A stretch of 6,347 nt of DNA, from NCBI GenBank assembly GCA_023443125.1, contig JAEZVO010000007.1, positions 1-6,347 of the forward strand, written 5' to 3'. This DNA is from Actinomycetes bacterium (GTDB lineage Bacteria > Actinomycetota > Actinomycetes > Propionibacteriales > Propionibacteriaceae). The position numbers and the translations under genes are program-made. Each line of letters begins with the position of its first letter. Position 1 is the stretch's first letter. This document shows positions 1 through 5,801 of this stretch, one piece after another. The notes beneath the pieces were generated by a model. It was not told the origin of the DNA. It did not search any database and saw only the letters and a program-made list of their open reading frames with translations.

Positions 1-132
1 ACCTCCGGCAAACACGCGGCACAGCAGCCTGTGGAAGTAGAAGGAAGAGATGGCGCGATTCGTGTCGAGGGAGGATGCGACGACTGCGGCTTTGACAGCC
101 ATCTCCAGCGCTGCTGCGCTTTCGTACGTCAT
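1..132 (-). CDS. AbiEii-family nucleotidyltransferase toxin, N-terminal part (runs off the window)
   Basis: This is the start of the second gene of an AbiE toxin-antitoxin operon. The ATG lies at 132-130 and overlaps the antitoxin stop codon in an ATGA arrangement, which implies translational coupling. Forty-four codons are open to the window edge with no stop. The peptide starts MTYESAAALEMAVKAAV and continues to a segment reading TNRAISSFYFHRLLCRVF, the kind of N-terminal helix that precedes the KGG nucleotidyltransferase core in AbiEii/AbiGii proteins. The catalytic GS...D motif would lie beyond the edge, so activity cannot be judged. In the family, the toxin is a GTP-binding or tRNA-modifying nucleotidyltransferase that arrests growth, often as phage defence by abortive infection. 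The identification rests on the short peptide plus the antitoxin next door; the context makes it fairly secure. Confidence 0.8.
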   Translation of the reverse strand, partial: MTYESAAALEMAVKAAVVASSLDTNRAISSFYFHRLLCRVFAGG

Positions 133-785
133 AGCGTCCCTTCCTCGTCGGTTAGCCCCGAATCCGCCAAGAGGCCTCGGTAGAGGTTCTCTGCTTTTTC
201 TTCCTTGTAACGGCCCCCTAGAAGCTCCCTAAGCCTCTTGAAACCGAAGTCTCGGTCTGCCTGCCATGCGTCCCTCAACACATCGGCGACCAGGGACAGG
301 TCCTCGTCATCTACAACAAGGTCAAACACGGTGCGCTCTGGGCTGGTCACAGGCAAACCCTGAGCGAACGTCACGTCACTTCGTGGTACTGCGCGTCTCG
401 CGAACCGTACGGCTGTGTTCCTGGTGTTTACCCTCCAGGGCGCGTAGAGCCGGTAGGGCGAGACGTGCAGGTCGCCGATCTCGAGAAGAGCCGATGCGGT
501 GGACCCACCGACGGTGATGCCATCCCAATCGGCAACGCGCAGCCGTTCGTGGGTGAACCTCGCTGGAGCGGTGAGTTTCCATATCGCCGTGAGCTCATCA
601 GCAAAGGACGAGCCGGAGCCCAACATGCGGTAGGCCCCGTGCATGATTCTCTCAATGCGGCCGGACGCTACGGCGTCATGTAGTGCGTCGCGGGGTATAC
701 CCATGCGAGCCGCCTGTGCCGTGGTGAAGACACCCTCTGACTCAGAGAGTCGCGCTATCGCCTCTACATGGTTCGCATTCCCCAT
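129..785 (-). CDS. AbiEi-family antitoxin / transcriptional repressor (type IV toxin-antitoxin)
   Basis: The 218-residue protein has an N-terminal winged-helix domain (about residues 5-57; GVFTTAQAARMGIPRDAL is the helix-turn-helix, followed by a wing reading RIERIMHGAYRM). A C-terminal domain holds the family signature GLPVTSPERTVFDLV (about 143-157). In AbiE systems this protein neutralises the AbiEii toxin without binding it stably and represses its own promoter through the winged helix. It overlaps the downstream toxin start by four bases. No Shine-Dalgarno precedes the ATG, but a TACAAT -10 box ends six bases upstream, so the mRNA is probably leaderless. Its 3' half uses codons such as CTA, CTT and AGG (around residues 184-202) that are scarce in neighbouring cysK, and hand-counted lines are about 50-62% GC against 72-75% for lines in guaA and cysK, which fits acquisition by transfer but is not proof. 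Confidence 0.9.
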   Translation of the reverse strand: MGNANHVEAIARLSESEGVFTTAQAARMGIPRDALHDAVASGRIERIMHGAYRMLGSGSSFADELTAIWKLTAPARFTHERLRVADWDGITVGGSTASALLEIGDLHVSPYRLYAPWRVNTRNTAVRFARRAVPRSDVTFAQGLPVTSPERTVFDLVVDDEDLSLVADVLRDAWQADRDFGFKRLRELLGGRYKEEKAENLYRGLLADSGLTDEEGTL

Positions 786-791
786 GTTTCA

Positions 792-819
792 ATTGTAGGT
801 TAATACCCTACAAATGCAA
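792..819 (-). promoter_or_regulatory. Promoter of the AbiE operon with palindromic operator
   Basis: Read on the minus strand, TTGCAT (819-814) and TACAAT (797-792) are separated by 16 bases and form a plausible -35/-10 pair. The -10 ends six bases before the antitoxin ATG, which would place transcription start at or next to the start codon. An inverted repeat with 7-bp perfect arms (ttgtagg at 793-799, cctacaa at 807-813, 7-base spacer) fills the spacer and overlaps the -10. AbiEi proteins are known to bind inverted repeats at their own promoters, so this is the likely autorepression operator. Promoter and operator function are inferred; the repeat itself is seen directly. Confidence 0.65.
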
Positions 820-884
820 CACTATACGGCTGCTCTAGGCGCTGACTGCAGCGTGAAAACGCATGCAAAGGCACTCGACGCCGC

Positions 885-2438
885 TCACTCCCACTCGATG
901 GTGCCCGGGGGCTTGCTGGTCACGTCCAGCACGACGCGATTGATCTCTGCGCACTCGTTGGTGATGCGCGTCGAAATCTTCTCGAGCAGCTCGTAAGGCA
1001 GGCGGGCCCAGTCGGCGGTCATCGCGTCCTCGCTGGTCACCGGACGTAGCACGACCGGGTGCCCGTAGGTGCGGCCGTCGCCCTGCACCCCGACGGAGTG
1101 CACGTCGGCGAGCAACACGACGGGGAACTGCCAGATGTCGCGCTCCAGGTTCGCCGCCTTCAACTCCTCGCGGGCGATCAAATCGGCCTTGCGCAGAATC
1201 TCGAGGCGCTCTCCAGTGACCTCACCGACGATGCGAATCGCCAGGCCGGGGCCGGGGAACGGGTGGCGCCAGACCATCTCGTCGGGCAGACCGAGCTGAC
1301 TCCCCACCGCTCGCACCTCGTCCTTGAACATGTTGCGCAGCGGCTCGATGAGCGTGAACTGGAGGTCGTCGGGAAGTCCGCCGACGTTGTGGTGGCTCTT
1401 GATGTTCGCCGCGCCGTCGCCGCCGCCGGATTCGACGACATCGGGGTACAGCGTGCCCTGCACGAGAAATTCGATGCCGCGCTCGCCAGCGAGATCCGCG
1501 GCGATGGCTTCGAAGGTGCGGATGAATTCGCGGCCGATAATCTTGCGCTTCTGCTCAGGGTCGCTGACGCCAGCCAGTGCGTCGAGGAAGCGTTTCCGCT
1601 CGTCGGCGACTATCAGGTCGACGCCCGTCACACGTACGAAGTCTTCCTTCACCTGCTGCGCCTCACCGGCGCGCAGCAAGCCGTGGTCGACGAACACACA
1701 CGTGAGCTGCGATCCGATCGCGCGCTGCACGAGCGCCGCAGCGACGGCGGAGTCCACGCCGCCGGACAGCGCGCAGAGCACGCGCTTGTCACCCACCTGC
1801 TCCTGGATGGCCGCGATGGCGTCGGAGACCATCGTCTCCGCAGTCCAGGATGGGCGGATGTCGGCGATCTTGTATAGGAAGTGTTCGATGACCTGCTGCC
1901 CCCACTGCGAGTGCACCACCTCGGGATGCCATTGCACACCGGCGAGACGGCGGGCCTTGTGTTCGAAGGCCGCGACGGGCGCCCCGGCGCTGCGGGCCAG
2001 CACGACGAATCCCTTGGGGGCCTTGGATACCGCGTCGCCATGGCTCATCCACACGTTGATGGTGTTCGGGATGGATTCCAGCAAGCATCCGTTGTTCTGG
2101 ATGGCGAGCGCCGAACGACCGTATTCGCGGGTGCCCGTTTCCGCGACGGTGCCCCCCAGCGCCTTCGCCATGGCCTGGAAGCCGTAGCAGATACCGAGGA
2201 CGGGGATGCCGGCGTCGAAGAGCGCTGGATCTACCTGCGGGGCGCCGTCGGCGTACACCGACGAGGGCCCACCTGAGAGGATGATGGCGGCAGGCTTCTT
2301 CGCGACGAGCTCGTCGACGGAAAGCTTCGAGCTGACGATCTCTGAGTACACACGAGCTTCACGCACCCGACGCGCGATGAGCTGCGCGTACTGAGCGCCG
2401 TAGTCGACGACCAATACCCGTTCGTGATTGACGATCAT
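885..2438 (-). CDS. guaA: GMP synthase (glutamine-hydrolysing)
   Basis: This 517-residue cytosolic enzyme converts XMP to GMP using ATP and glutamine, the last step of guanine nucleotide synthesis. Domains in order: a class I glutamine amidotransferase (about 6-195) with catalytic Cys84 in GICYGFQ and His171/Glu173 in GVQWHPEV; an ATP-pyrophosphatase domain with P-loop SGGVDS at 225-230; and a dimerisation domain from about 394 (FPGPGLAIR) ending with the family's usual PGTIEWE. Length and all key residues are normal. The open frame extends upstream to 2531, but I chose the ATG at 2438 because homologues begin just before the RVLVVDYGAQY strand and the extra 31 residues look random. There is no Shine-Dalgarno; a TAGACT box ends seven bases before this ATG, so translation is probably leaderless. 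It is divergent from cysK, and the downstream gap to the AbiE operon is 99 bases. Confidence 0.97.
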   Translation of the reverse strand: MIVNHERVLVVDYGAQYAQLIARRVREARVYSEIVSSKLSVDELVAKKPAAIILSGGPSSVYADGAPQVDPALFDAGIPVLGICYGFQAMAKALGGTVAETGTREYGRSALAIQNNGCLLESIPNTINVWMSHGDAVSKAPKGFVVLARSAGAPVAAFEHKARRLAGVQWHPEVVHSQWGQQVIEHFLYKIADIRPSWTAETMVSDAIAAIQEQVGDKRVLCALSGGVDSAVAAALVQRAIGSQLTCVFVDHGLLRAGEAQQVKEDFVRVTGVDLIVADERKRFLDALAGVSDPEQKRKIIGREFIRTFEAIAADLAGERGIEFLVQGTLYPDVVESGGGDGAANIKSHHNVGGLPDDLQFTLIEPLRNMFKDEVRAVGSQLGLPDEMVWRHPFPGPGLAIRIVGEVTGERLEILRKADLIAREELKAANLERDIWQFPVVLLADVHSVGVQGDGRTYGHPVVLRPVTSEDAMTADWARLPYELLEKISTRITNECAEINRVVLDVTSKPPGTIEWE

Positions 2439-2445
2439 GCGAAGG

Positions 2446-2451
2446 AGTCTA
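2446..2451 (-). promoter_or_regulatory. Putative -10 box for leaderless guaA
   Basis: On the minus strand TAGACT is followed by seven bases and then the guaA ATG at 2438. This spacing puts the transcription start on the initiation codon, and the lack of any purine-rich ribosome site agrees. No convincing -35 is visible (TTATTC at 2475-2470 is weak). Confidence 0.5.
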
Positions 2452-2503
2452 GTGCCCTGGAGCCGATGGGAATAACCGCGGGTGCAGAGGCGTTTGGAGC
2501 AGT

Positions 2504-3430
2504 ATGAACATCTACTCCGACGTGACCGCACTGGTAGGTCGCACGCCGCTAGTCAAGCTCAACCGTATCGCGGGCGACAACGCCACCGTCGCCGCCAAGC
2601 TGGAGTTCTACAACCCAGCCAATTCCGTGAAAGACCGCATCGCCGTCGCAATCCTCGACGCTGCCGCCGCCTCCGGTGAGCTGCAGCCGGGAGGCACCGT
2701 CGTGGAAGCCACGTCGGGCAACACCGGCATCGGGCTGGCGTTCGCCGGTGCCGCGCGTGGCTACAACGTCGTGCTCACCATGCCGGAGACCATGAGCAAG
2801 GAGCGCCGCGCCTTGCTGCGCGCGTACGGCGCTGAGCTCGTGCTCACCCCAGGCTCCGAGGGCATGAAGGGCGCGGTGGCAAGGGCCGACGAGATCGCGG
2901 CCGAGCGCGGAGCAGTGCTCGCACGCCAGTTCGCGAACGAGGCCAACCTCCAAATTCACCGCAAGACCACCGCGGAAGAAATCTGGAACGACACCGAGGG
3001 CAAGGTCGACATCTTCGTCGCTGGCGTCGGCACCGGCGGCACCATCTCGGGCGTCGGCCAAGTGCTGAAGGAGCGCAACCCCGACGTCAAGGTCGTCGCA
3101 GTGGAGCCCGAAGAGTCGCCGCTGCTGCGCGAAGGCAAACCTGCACCCCACAAGCTGCAGGGCCTCGGCACCAACTTCGTGCCCGAGATCCTCGACCAGA
3201 ATGTGTACGACGAGGTCCTCGGGCGCACGCTCGACCAGGCCATCGAATTCGGGCGTCGTGCTGCTAAGGAGGAGGGCATCCTCGTCGGTATCTCCGGTGG
3301 TGCAGCGCTCTCCGCAGCTGCCGAGGTGGCCGCACGCCCGGAAAACGCGGGCAAGACCATCGTCGTGATCGTCCCCGACTTCGGCGAACGCTACCTGTCC
3401 ACGGCTCTGTTCGAGGGCCTCGTCGACTGA
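2504..3430 (+). CDS. cysK: Cysteine synthase A (O-acetylserine sulfhydrylase)
   Basis: This 308-residue PLP enzyme makes cysteine from O-acetylserine and sulfide. The PLP lysine is Lys43 in NPANSVKDR, the substrate loop is TSGNTG at 70-75, and the phosphate-binding loop is GTGGT at 176-180. A conserved Gln142 and a C-terminal VPDFGERYLSTALF block, as in the mycobacterial CysK1 I recall, complete the fold-type II signature. The start at 2504 is preceded by GGAG at 2496-2499 with a four-base gap, a short but usable ribosome site. The loop VGISGGAA has Gly where many CysK proteins have Ser (VGISSGAA); I regard this as normal variation. It lies 23 bases before cysE and 65 bases from divergent guaA. 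I see no convincing promoter in that gap, so its promoter may lie inside guaA. CysM or cystathionine beta-synthase is less likely given length and motifs. Confidence 0.96.
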   Translation: MNIYSDVTALVGRTPLVKLNRIAGDNATVAAKLEFYNPANSVKDRIAVAILDAAAASGELQPGGTVVEATSGNTGIGLAFAGAARGYNVVLTMPETMSKERRALLRAYGAELVLTPGSEGMKGAVARADEIAAERGAVLARQFANEANLQIHRKTTAEEIWNDTEGKVDIFVAGVGTGGTISGVGQVLKERNPDVKVVAVEPEESPLLREGKPAPHKLQGLGTNFVPEILDQNVYDEVLGRTLDQAIEFGRRAAKEEGILVGISGGAALSAAAEVAARPENAGKTIVVIVPDFGERYLSTALFEGLVD

Positions 3431-3440
3431 GCGAGTCGGC
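3422..3440 (+). other. Small hairpin spanning the cysK stop codon
   Basis: Gtcgact (3422-3428) can pair with agtcggc (3434-3440) across a five-base loop: seven pairs, one of them a G-U. The cysK TGA lies partly in the stem and loop. It is followed by taggtttgg, which is not a true U tract. It might attenuate read-through into cysE or protect the cysK mRNA end, but a chance hairpin is quite possible. Confidence 0.3.
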
Positions 3441-3446
3441 TAGGTT
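3441..3446 (+). promoter_or_regulatory. Putative -10 box for leaderless cysE
   Basis: TAGGTT sits in the cysK-cysE gap and is followed by seven bases before the cysE ATG. The gap has no good Shine-Dalgarno, so cysE may have its own leaderless transcript besides any read-through from cysK. No -35 is recognisable. Confidence 0.4.
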
Positions 3447-3453
3447 TGGCACC

Positions 3454-4014
3454 ATGAAACACTCCAAGGGATTGCTGCGCTCCGTGTGGGAGCGAATGCA
3501 AGAAGACCTCGACGCCGCCATGCGCGACGACCCGGCGGCGCGCAGCAAGCTCGAGGTGGCGCTGGTCTATCCGGGGGTCCACGCCGTGTGGGCCCACCGG
3601 GTGGCCAACAAAATCTGGCACGCCTCGCCTGCGCTGCAGCCCCTTGCCCGCGGCATCTCGCAAGTTGCGCGGTTCCTCACCGGGGTGGAAATTCACCCCG
3701 GTGCGACGATCGGGCGTCGACTGTTCATCGACCACGGCATGGGCGTGGTGATCGGCGAGACGGCTGAAATCGGCGATGACGTGCTGATGTACCACCAGGT
3801 CACGCTCGGTGGGCGCGCGCGTGGGCGGTTCAAGCGCCACCCAACGGTGGGCGACCGGGTGCTCATCGGGGCGGGCGCGAAAGTGATCGGCGCGATCACC
3901 GTCGGGGATGACGCCAAGATCGGGGCCAACGCACTCGTTGTGAAGGACGTGGCACCCGGCGCGGTGGTCGTCGGACACCCCAGCAAGGTGCACGACGGCG
4001 ACGTGGTCGCGTAG
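3454..4014 (+). CDS. cysE: Serine O-acetyltransferase, short form
   Basis: This 186-residue enzyme acetylates serine with acetyl-CoA to give O-acetylserine, the substrate of the CysK encoded just upstream. A short alpha-helical N-terminal part (1-75) is followed by a left-handed beta-helix of hexapeptide repeats (about 76-175), with GVEIHPGATIG, the catalytic FIDHGMGVVIGE (His94), MYHQVTLGG (His114) and the acetyl-CoA-binding GAGAKVIGAITVG. Glu79 occupies the position of the catalytic Asp of E. coli CysE; I recall Glu there in other short-form enzymes. The protein stops at HDGDVVA directly after the helix. It therefore lacks the flexible tail ending in isoleucine that E. coli CysE inserts into the CysK active site, and I recall that mycobacterial CysE also has such a tail. 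The start is supported by homology and by the -10 box at 3441; ribosome site signal is weak. Confidence 0.95.
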   Translation: MKHSKGLLRSVWERMQEDLDAAMRDDPAARSKLEVALVYPGVHAVWAHRVANKIWHASPALQPLARGISQVARFLTGVEIHPGATIGRRLFIDHGMGVVIGETAEIGDDVLMYHQVTLGGRARGRFKRHPTVGDRVLIGAGAKVIGAITVGDDAKIGANALVVKDVAPGAVVVGHPSKVHDGDVVA

Positions 4015-4051
4015 TTGTGGCCCCGGCTGCCGTCCGTGAATATTGCAGGAG

Positions 4052-4057
4052 TAGGGT
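4052..4057 (+). promoter_or_regulatory. Possible -10 box for the antiporter gene
   Basis: TAGGGT lies 56 bases before the antiporter ATG in the 99-base gap after cysE. If used, the leader would be about 50 bases and would contain the GGAG ribosome site at 4104-4107. No -35 is clear. The gap also holds gtaggg (4051-4056) pairing with ccctac (4079-4084) over 22 bases, which could be a weak operator or chance. Confidence 0.3.
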
Positions 4058-4113
4058 AAACAGGCACTGATTGGAGGCCCCTACCCGGGCTTCGTCGTCT
4101 GCCGGAGAACCCA

Positions 4114-5520
4114 ATGACTATTCCTGCCTGGGGGTTGATCTCCTTTGTGCTGATGCTGCTCAGCATCGCAATCTTCCCGCTCGTGCCGCCGCTCGCGTCG
4201 TGGTGGGAGCGTCCGCGCCATCAGCTCATCATCGCGCTGGTGCTCGGCGTTCCCGTCGCGTTGTGGATGATTCTTGCGGGAGCGCCGGGGCTGGTCGTGC
4301 ACGCGGGCTTCGAGTACTTCCAGTTCATCTCGCTGCTGCTGGCGCTGTTCATCGTCTCCGGCGGGATTCACCTGCGGGGAGACATCGAGGCGAGCCCCCA
4401 GAACAACACGCTGTTCCTCGCAATCGGTGGCGTGATCGCGTCGTTTATTGGCACGACGGGTGCCGCGATGCTGCTGATCCGCCCCATCTTGAAGACGAAC
4501 TCGGAGCGGCGCTATGTGGCGCATACGGTGATCTTCGCGATCTTCATCGTCGCGAACTGCGGCGGCTTGTTGACGCCGCTCGGCGACCCCCCACTGTTCT
4601 TGGGCATGCTGCGGGGCGTGCCGTTCACTTGGACGTTTGGGCTGTTCATCGAGTGGTTCACCGTGCTGGCCGTGCTGCTGCTCACCTACAACACGTTGGA
4701 CCACAAGATGCGCCGGCTGGAAGACCCTGCGGCAGTGGAGCTGGATAAGACGCAGCAGGAACCCATCCGGATTGACGGGGGTCTCAATTTCGTGTTCTTC
4801 GGCGTGATCATTATCGCGGTGGCGATTGCGCCGTCGGTGGACCTGCACGCCATCGAGGCCGGTACGGCGGGCTGGCTGGACTACGTTCCGGTGCGCGAGC
4901 TGCTGATGTATGCGGCGGCGGGGTGTTCGCTGGCGTTCGGCTCGAAGCGCGTGCGCTACGAGCTCAACAAGTTTGTGTGGGATCCGATCCTGGAGGTGGC
5001 CGCCATCTTCATCGGCATCTTCCTCACGATGATTCCGGCACTGCAGTATCTGGAGAGGTTGGCGCCGAAGCTGCCGCTCAACGAGATCACGTTCTTCTGG
5101 GTGACCGGCGGGCTGTCGAGTTTCCTGGACAATGCGCCGACGTACGCGACGTTCTACTCGATTGCGGGTCAGCTCCCGGGTGAGCCGCGGATCGGCTTCG
5201 ATCCGGGCGTGCCGGAGCTGTACCTCGTCGCGATCTCGCTGGGCGCGGTGTTCTTCGGTGCGATGACGTACATCGGCAACGGGCCGAACTTCATGGTGAA
5301 ATCCGTAGCTGAGTCTGCGGGCGTCGACATGCCTAGCTTCGGCGGCTACATCAAGTGGTCGTGCATCTACCTGCTGCCGGTGCTGGTGGCGGTGTGCGGC
5401 ATCTTCGTCGCGCAGTCGCTGGCCTGGCACATCGTGGGCTGGGCGGTACTCGTCGTGCTCGTGGCGCGGGCGTTCATCGTCGGACGCCAAGTGAAGCGGG
5501 CGGGATACTCGGAAAACTGA
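4114..5520 (+). CDS. Sodium:proton antiporter-like membrane transporter (NhaD/CitMHS ion-transporter superfamily)
   Basis: This 468-residue inner-membrane protein has about 12-13 hydrophobic segments (roughly 5-28, 37-57, 68-83, 100-123, 136-152, 171-191, 225-243, 261-276, 291-315, 325-349, 369-385, 414-434, 436-455). Two half-repeats carry re-entrant-type motifs: GTTGA at 113-117 and NCGGLLTPLGDPPLF at 148-162 in the first half, SFLDNAPTY at 336-344 and YIGNGPNF at 386-393 in the second. These are hallmarks of the NhaD/ArsB/CitMHS superfamily, in particular the family catalogued as putative citrate transport / sodium:proton antiporter. The substrate cannot be fixed: Na+/H+ exchange is the default annotation, and an organic or inorganic anion is the alternative. 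The start has a good GGAGA site at 4104-4108. The TGA stop is part of the left arm of the repeat at 5518-5593, so the last residues (YSEN) may reflect insertion of that element. No functional link to cysE is evident. Confidence 0.88.
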   Translation: MTIPAWGLISFVLMLLSIAIFPLVPPLASWWERPRHQLIIALVLGVPVALWMILAGAPGLVVHAGFEYFQFISLLLALFIVSGGIHLRGDIEASPQNNTLFLAIGGVIASFIGTTGAAMLLIRPILKTNSERRYVAHTVIFAIFIVANCGGLLTPLGDPPLFLGMLRGVPFTWTFGLFIEWFTVLAVLLLTYNTLDHKMRRLEDPAAVELDKTQQEPIRIDGGLNFVFFGVIIIAVAIAPSVDLHAIEAGTAGWLDYVPVRELLMYAAAGCSLAFGSKRVRYELNKFVWDPILEVAAIFIGIFLTMIPALQYLERLAPKLPLNEITFFWVTGGLSSFLDNAPTYATFYSIAGQLPGEPRIGFDPGVPELYLVAISLGAVFFGAMTYIGNGPNFMVKSVAESAGVDMPSFGGYIKWSCIYLLPVLVAVCGIFVAQSLAWHIVGWAVLVVLVARAFIVGRQVKRAGYSEN

Positions 5521-5593
5521 CCGTTATCCTCCACCAGAAGCATTTGACCCCCGGTTTTCGGGGAGAATCTGCAGGCGTGGAGGAAAACGGTCA
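5518..5593 (+). repeat. 76-bp inverted-repeat element, copy 1
   Basis: The left arm tgaccgttatcctccac (5518-5534) matches the complement of the right arm (5577-5593) at 16 of 17 positions, around a 42-base interior. The interior holds a second hairpin, ccccg-gtttt-cgggg (5549-5563). Compared with the inverted complement of the copy at 5678-5753, the interior has exactly the same length and shares a core (acccccNgNtttcggNg) and a tgcNggc end, so the two are one repeat family. The antiporter stop codon is the first three bases. No transposase is encoded. It could act as an mRNA-end stabiliser, a weak terminator, or be a non-autonomous mobile or REP-type unit. Confidence 0.85.
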
Positions 5594-5629
5594 TTTCGGG
5601 CTGTCGGCCGAGCAGCTTCCCAAATCTTC

Positions 5630-5671
5630 GGTGATTGAGTAGCCGCCGAAGGCGGCGTATCGAAATCATCC
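5630..5671 (+). repeat. REP-like palindromic intergenic repeat, copy A
   Basis: This begins ggtgattgagtagccgcc and ends cgtatcgaaatcatcc, with a perfect inner hairpin gccgcc-gaa-ggcggc. Its ends are shared with 6246-6285 and its left half with 6207-6224. I associate this style of repeat with intergenic regions of several high-GC actinobacteria. It lies between the two 76-bp elements, making a composite of three palindromic units. Confidence 0.8.
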
Positions 5672-5677
5672 CCAGCC

Positions 5678-5753
5678 CGACCGTTATCCTCCACGCCCGC
5701 AAAAAACCGCCGAAATCAGGGGGTTCATGGCCGCGTGTGGAGGATAACGGTCG
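5678..5753 (-). repeat. 76-bp inverted-repeat element, copy 2 (opposite orientation)
   Basis: Arms cgaccgttatcctccac (5678-5694) and its exact complement (5737-5753) match at 17 of 17 positions around a 42-base interior. The shared core reads on the minus strand, so this copy is inverted relative to the one at 5518-5593. The outermost base pair differs from copy 1 (C-G here, T-A there), so the conserved unit is probably the inner 16 bp plus interior. On the minus strand the interior contains cggcggtttttt, which resembles a terminator tail. It ends 35 bases before the -10 box of the haemoglobin gene and might influence its transcription; this is inference. Confidence 0.85.
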
Positions 5754-5788
5754 CTTTGACCCGCGGCCCTGCCTGACAGCGCGGCAAC

Positions 5789-5794
5789 TAAGCT
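5789..5794 (+). promoter_or_regulatory. Putative -10 box for leaderless truncated haemoglobin gene
   Basis: TAAGCT is followed by seven bases (gggcggc) and the ATG at 5802. The only purine-rich run before the ATG is this short ggg, too close to act as a normal ribosome site, so a leaderless transcript is likely. No good -35 is seen at the expected distance. Confidence 0.5.
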
Positions 5795-5801
5795 GGGCGG
5801 C

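Noticed and set aside
840..862. Small overlapping hairpins (cgctg-actg-cagcg and gcgt-gaaa-acgc) downstream of guaA
   Set aside because: They are short, mutually exclusive, and not followed by a T run in the guaA direction, so a terminator call is not supported.
1059..1877. Plus-strand open frame (272 codons) opposite guaA
   Set aside because: It lies wholly inside guaA, whose motifs are complete; the composition looks like a codon-bias shadow and no start signal is seen.
2439..2531. Upstream extension of guaA by 31 codons
   Set aside because: It would overlap the cysK start, has no family similarity, and the ATG at 2438 matches the usual GuaA N-terminus and a well-spaced -10 box.
4015..4113. 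Possible ion-sensing riboswitch before the antiporter gene
   Set aside because: The probable leader is only about 50 bases and I see no conserved motif of a known Na+ riboswitch; only one loose inverted repeat is present, partly upstream of the likely transcript start.
4081..5490. Long minus-strand open frame (469 codons) opposite the antiporter gene
   Set aside because: The translation is extremely rich in His, Arg, Asp, Glu and Gln with no domain pattern, as expected from the reverse of a hydrophobic high-GC gene; the plus-strand protein has clear family motifs.
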